NCBI GenBank assembly: GCA_947588775.1
Contig: CANPZQ010000009.1
Location: 1-26,279 of the forward strand
Reading direction: 5' to 3'
Length of the DNA stretch: 26,279 bases
Origin: an uncultured Clostridia bacterium
GTDB lineage: Bacteria > Bacillota > Clostridia > Oscillospirales > Ruminococcaceae
The position numbers and the translations under genes are program-made. Positions 22,685 to 26,279 of the stretch are shown in pieces. Positions within the stretch are counted from its first letter, which is position 1, and each line of letters opens with the position of its first letter. The notes under the pieces are model-generated. The model had not been told where the DNA came from. It did no database searches and was given only the letters and a program-made list of their open reading frames with translations.

Positions 22685-25600
22685 ATGATAAAAAACGTTT
22701 TCAGGAGAGCTTTGAGCATGGTTTGCGCGCTGGCGATGGTTCTCACGACCTGTCCGCCGGTGATTTTTGCCGATGATGACGGGCTCTGTCCGCACCACCC
22801 CGAGCACACAGCGGAGTGCGGGTATGTCGAGGGGACGTCGCCATGCAATTTTGTTTGCGAGATATGCGACGCGCCCAAGGCTTCGGATTCGACCGAGCCG
22901 AGCGATGCGCCCGCGCCGGAGGAGGTCCGGACGGAGGAGCAGAACCCGGTGACGACGGCGGAGGGGGAGACTATGCCCGCCGAGCCGCTGCCGGAGCCGA
23001 ATTTCAGCCCGCTTGCGGTGAATGGGGAGCATGTGGAGCATGACAATATCACCGATTGGGAGCCGTGGAGCGATTCAAGTAGCTTGCCGAGTGCGCCGGG
23101 AAATTGGTATCTTACGCAGCCGGTCACGCTCACGGCGAATTGGGAAGTCCCTGCGGGCGAGGTAAATCTCTGCCTGAACGGGCAGACGGTCAACTGCGAT
23201 GTATATCAAGTGAATGTTGGAAGCGGAGCCTCTCTGACGGTTTATGATTGCAGTCAAGGTGAAGTCGGCGCAATCAAAGGCGAACATACTTCGGTGATAT
23301 ATGTTGAAGGCAGTTTCACACTAAAAAGCGGAAAAATCGTAAATGACAGCGAGAAAACGAATGCTATAAACGCTAACGGTGCCAATGCCTATGTCACTAT
23401 TAACGGAGGAACAGTGGAATCGCTTGGAAGGGGAATACTATCTGCATTTTCAACAGTTACTGTTACCGGCGGCGTGATAAAAGGCGGCAGTAGCGGCTTG
23501 GAAAATATTGATGGAATCTCTTCTTATGGGGGAACGCTCAACATTTCAGGAGGAACGATAACGGGAGGAGCGACAACATGCCCTACTTCTTATGCAGTGG
23601 GGAGCACGAACTGTACCTTTAACCTATCAGGAGAACCAATTATTGAAAGCGAAAACGTGGATATAAATCTTGAAGGAACAATCACCATCAACAACCCGCT
23701 CAGCGGCGGACCATTTTCTGTTGAAAAAGGGAGCACAGGAGAATTCGCCACGGGAACTTGTGTCGCGGCGAGCGTAAACTGTTTTAAATCGGTAGACCCG
23801 ACGAACTATATGGTTCAAGTTACGGCAGCGGGAAACGCGTTGGAGATTGTAGAGCGGCCTAAACATATTCATGAAGATCAAACAGAGTTTCAACCGTGGG
23901 TCAGTGATAACAGCTTGCCGACCACAGCGGGAAACTATTATCTTACGGAAGATGTCACGCTGGAGAATTTTTGGGACGCCAATGGCCTCGTAAATCTCTG
24001 CCTTAATGGTTTCAAAATTACTGTTAATAATGGCGATAATGCCAATATATTTTCGGGCTATAATTTGACAGTTTATGACTGCGAAGGCACCGGCGAAATT
24101 GTCGGCAAAGCTATGGGAACAATTAGCGCAGAGGGTCCAAATTCTAATTTTACTCTTGAAAGCGGTAAAATATCAAATCGTCATTCTTTGGGATGCGCTA
24201 TATTAGCAAGCTTTGGCAATGTTAAAATAAATGGCGGTGAAGTAAATGGCTACAATAACGGAATTAATATTTACAATAACGGAACAGTAAGTATCACCGA
24301 TGGCAAAATAACTGGGGGACGGAATTATGCCATAAACACAGAATATGGCACGCTTAATCTTTCCGGGCAGCCTGTGCTTGACGGGGATGAAGCCGATATT
24401 TATATCAAATCCAATTATGGCAAAATGAATATCAGCAATCTGACCAACACTGAGCCTTACAGCGTTATGATGGATACGCCCGGGGTGTTCGCCACCGTCA
24501 CTGACGAACACAGCGCGGAGGATTATGTTAAAAACTTCACTTCTGCAAACGATGACTACACCGTTGTAGCTGAGGGGAATACGCTTAAGCTTGTCGAGGT
24601 TCATAGGCATACCGACGGCGAGGAGTTTAAGGCGTGGGATAAAAATGACAGTCTGCCCGACACGGCGGGGAATTGGTATCTGACGAAGCAGGTCACGCTC
24701 ACGGGTGGTTGGACTGTCCCGGGCAATGTCAAACTCTGCCTTAATGGGCAGACGGTCAACTGCGGCGGAAATCAGATTACTGTTGGAAGCGGCTCATCTC
24801 TGACGGTTTATGACGACCTTGATAAAAAAGGTGAGATTACCGGCAGCGGATATAATACTGTCAATGTTGCCGGCGGCGAATTTACGCTTAAAAGCGGTAA
24901 AATATTCAATAATGACTCAAACTGGGAAGCGATTCGGGTCGATGACAGCGGCACGGTTACGATTGAGAACGGAACCGTGGAGGCTACAGGTCAAGCAATA
25001 CACGGCGTAAGCGCCTCCTCGGTCATTAAAGTAACCGGCGGCGTAATAAAAGGCGGCAGCGGCATTTTGGTTTATGCAATTCATTCATATGGTACGCTTG
25101 AAATCAGCGGCGGAAATATAACAAGTGCCGAAGATAATGCTGTGCGAATCACATCGGACGACAGCAATTTTAACCTGTCCGGCAGTCCTGTTATTGACGG
25201 CATACGGCTTGACGGAGAAGCAGTTATTACCATTGACAAAGCTCTCTCAGGTGAATATGTAGTTTACGGTAGCAGCGTAAAAAACCATGTTTTTGCGCAG
25301 GGTTCGCGTGCGGCAGAAGCGATTAAATGTTTCAAACTGCCGCAGGATTTGCAGGACGAAGGATATATTATCGTCGCGGTAGAAAATGGACTTAAAGCGA
25401 CTATTTTGCATACGCATGGGGACGGGACGGAGTTTGAAGCATTGGACTTTTCTGGCGACTTTCCCGACAAGGCTGGGAATTATTTCTTGACAGATTGGGG
25501 AGCTACGCTTAGGGATACTTGGGTAGTGCCTGAGGGGGAAACAACACTCTGTCTGAACGGCAGCATGATTATGAGTAGAGGTGGAAGCATAGATATCCCG

Positions 25601-26279
25601 GAAAACGCTACGCTTATCATCTGCGACTGCAGCAGACACGGAGGTATAGAGCTTGAAAACGCTGCCTGTATAAATGTTAGCGGCGAGCTCATATTGAAGA
25701 GCGGTATGATTATGAACGGACTAAGCGGAAAGGCAATCAACGTCGACGGTTCAGGCTCGCTTATAATTGAGGACGGAACAGTCAGCGGCTACGATTGCGC
25801 AATTCACGGCGAATCGGGGTCTAATATAATTATCAGCGACGGGGAAATCAGCGGCGGCCAAGGACCTGCGATTTCCACCGGCGGAAATCTTTCTGTCCGC
25901 GGCGGGAGATTGACAGGTAATATATCTTATGGTATTGATGTCACAGGCGAGCTTACACTTGCGGGAAATCCCGAGATTATCATCTCAACTCCGGGGACAC
26001 CGACCTCTGCCGACATTCACATTACCAATCCCATTAATGTTGCCGCGCCGATTTTTGGCGAATCATACAGCGTTTACATGGACAAAGTCCCCGGCGTGTT
26101 TGCAAAAGGCGAAGGTGCGGCGGAGAGCGTCAAGAGTTTCACTTCCGCAAATGCGGATTACGAAGTCCAACAAGTCGGCTCCGAGCTCTGGCTTGTGCCC
26201 ACGGGCGCGCATGTGCATGAGGACGACGGGACGATTTTCATGCCGTGGGACAAGAACGAAAATCTGCCAACCAACGGGT
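22685..26279 (+). CDS. Large secreted repeat protein, probable beta-helix surface protein (3' end outside window)
   Basis: An open frame of at least 1198 codons without a stop to the right edge. GGAGG lies seven bases before the ATG. Residues 1-29 are a signal peptide (MIKNVFRR, hydrophobic core, likely cut after VIFA). Residues 30-115 contain a Cys/His-rich segment (CPHHPEHTAECGYVEG, then SPCNFVCEIC) and an acidic Pro/Glu/Thr linker. From H116 come four full repeats of about 246-278 residues and the start of a fifth. Each begins with an HxHxD-type motif (reduced in the first), then a Trp and AGNWYLT, LCLNGQTV, SLTVYDC, FTLKSGKI and many short GG-turn strands, the pattern of right-handed beta-helix modules in gut Firmicutes surface proteins. 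Probably extracellular, with an adhesive or glycan-related role. No anchor is visible because the C-terminus is missing. Lower GC than its neighbours suggests acquired DNA. Confidence 0.85.
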   Translation, partial: MIKNVFRRALSMVCALAMVLTTCPPVIFADDDGLCPHHPEHTAECGYVEGTSPCNFVCEICDAPKASDSTEPSDAPAPEEVRTEEQNPVTTAEGETMPAEPLPEPNFSPLAVNGEHVEHDNITDWEPWSDSSSLPSAPGNWYLTQPVTLTANWEVPAGEVNLCLNGQTVNCDVYQVNVGSGASLTVYDCSQGEVGAIKGEHTSVIYVEGSFTLKSGKIVNDSEKTNAINANGANAYVTINGGTVESLGRGILSAFSTVTVTGGVIKGGSSGLENIDGISSYGGTLNISGGTITGGATTCPTSYAVGSTNCTFNLSGEPIIESENVDINLEGTITINNPLSGGPFSVEKGSTGEFATGTCVAASVNCFKSVDPTNYMVQVTAAGNALEIVERPKHIHEDQTEFQPWVSDNSLPTTAGNYYLTEDVTLENFWDANGLVNLCLNGFKITVNNGDNANIFSGYNLTVYDCEGTGEIVGKAMGTISAEGPNSNFTLESGKISNRHSLGCAILASFGNVKINGGEVNGYNNGINIYNNGTVSITDGKITGGRNYAINTEYGTLNLSGQPVLDGDEADIYIKSNYGKMNISNLTNTEPYSVMMDTPGVFATVTDEHSAEDYVKNFTSANDDYTVVAEGNTLKLVEVHRHTDGEEFKAWDKNDSLPDTAGNWYLTKQVTLTGGWTVPGNVKLCLNGQTVNCGGNQITVGSGSSLTVYDDLDKKGEITGSGYNTVNVAGGEFTLKSGKIFNNDSNWEAIRVDDSGTVTIENGTVEATGQAIHGVSASSVIKVTGGVIKGGSGILVYAIHSYGTLEISGGNITSAEDNAVRITSDDSNFNLSGSPVIDGIRLDGEAVITIDKALSGEYVVYGSSVKNHVFAQGSRAAEAIKCFKLPQDLQDEGYIIVAVENGLKATILHTHGDGTEFEALDFSGDFPDKAGNYFLTDWGATLRDTWVVPEGETTLCLNGSMIMSRGGSIDIPENATLIICDCSRHGGIELENAACINVSGELILKSGMIMNGLSGKAINVDGSGSLIIEDGTVSGYDCAIHGESGSNIIISDGEISGGQGPAISTGGNLSVRGGRLTGNISYGIDVTGELTLAGNPEIIISTPGTPTSADIHITNPINVAAPIFGESYSVYMDKVPGVFAKGEGAAESVKSFTSANADYEVQQVGSELWLVPTGAHVHEDDGTIFMPWDKNENLPTNG
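23030..26279 (+). repeat. Tandem repeats inside the surface-protein gene
   Basis: Repeat boundaries set at the HxH motif: R1 23030-23863, R2 23864-24601, R3 24602-25408, R4 25409-26209, R5 from 26210. R1 and R3 share NGQTVNC, VTGGVIKGGS and a CFK-containing end; R2 and R4 share the end motif PGVFA then FTSANxDY. The copies are diverged at the DNA level, so this is old duplication rather than a recent array. Confidence 0.8.

Noticed and set aside
23030..26279. CRISPR-like or recent tandem DNA array
   Set aside because: Repeats are about 740-830 bases long, diverged in DNA, and lie in one continuous coding frame; they are protein domain repeats.

Overview
The window looks like chromosomal DNA of an anaerobic, Gram-positive, gut-type Clostridia (Oscillospirales/Ruminococcaceae-like, from gene content; no 16S is present). 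Supporting signs are strong AAAGGAG-type ribosome binding sites, consensus sigma-A promoters, a clostridial-type pyruvate phosphate dikinase, luxS, lipoprotein signal peptides and plant-polysaccharide enzymes. The core is GC-rich. The last ~3.9 kb is clearly more AT-rich.

Layout. (1) 1-400: the C-terminal end of a serine recombinase and its terminator, probably the edge of an integrated element. (2) 403-1410, minus strand: uracil phosphoribosyltransferase (upp) followed by a small lipoprotein gene. (3) 1500-6480, plus strand: a long multidomain GH2 beta-galactosidase-type enzyme, then a sugar-type ABC solute-binding lipoprotein with no permease beside it. (4) 6551-12525, minus strand: a housekeeping operon glmU - NUDIX - pth - mfd with tight coupling, driven by a TTGAAA-17-TATAAT promoter. 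(5) 12690-15533, plus strand: monocistronic ppdK with a strong terminator. (6) 15746-22406, plus strand: a hemicellulose-oligosaccharide cluster of type-B carboxylesterase, GH43, GH51 arabinofuranosidase and a CE1-like esterase, followed by luxS. None of its enzymes has a signal peptide, so they probably act in the cytoplasm on imported arabinoxylan-type oligosaccharides. (7) 22407-26279: an AT-rich regulatory region and a very large secreted repeat protein that runs off the window.

The enzymes make a coherent story: GH2, GH43 and GH51 trim galactosyl, xylosyl and arabinosyl units, the two esterases remove acyl decorations, the solute-binding lipoprotein would capture the sugars, and PPDK connects pyruvate and PEP in a fermentative cell.

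The least expected structure lies between genes. Three intergenic regions of the hemicellulase cluster (15558-15642, 18806-19016, 20650-20793) each hold a very GC-rich block that combines inverted repeats with a run of G- or C-triplets able to form a quadruplex; one carries an uninterrupted run of 14 C. They share short motifs and may be one family of structured or mobile elements. The second point of interest is the terminal surface protein, whose ~250-280-residue repeats alternate between two types (A-B-A-B) behind a Cys/His-rich N-terminus, with a 14-bp inverted repeat flanking its promoter.
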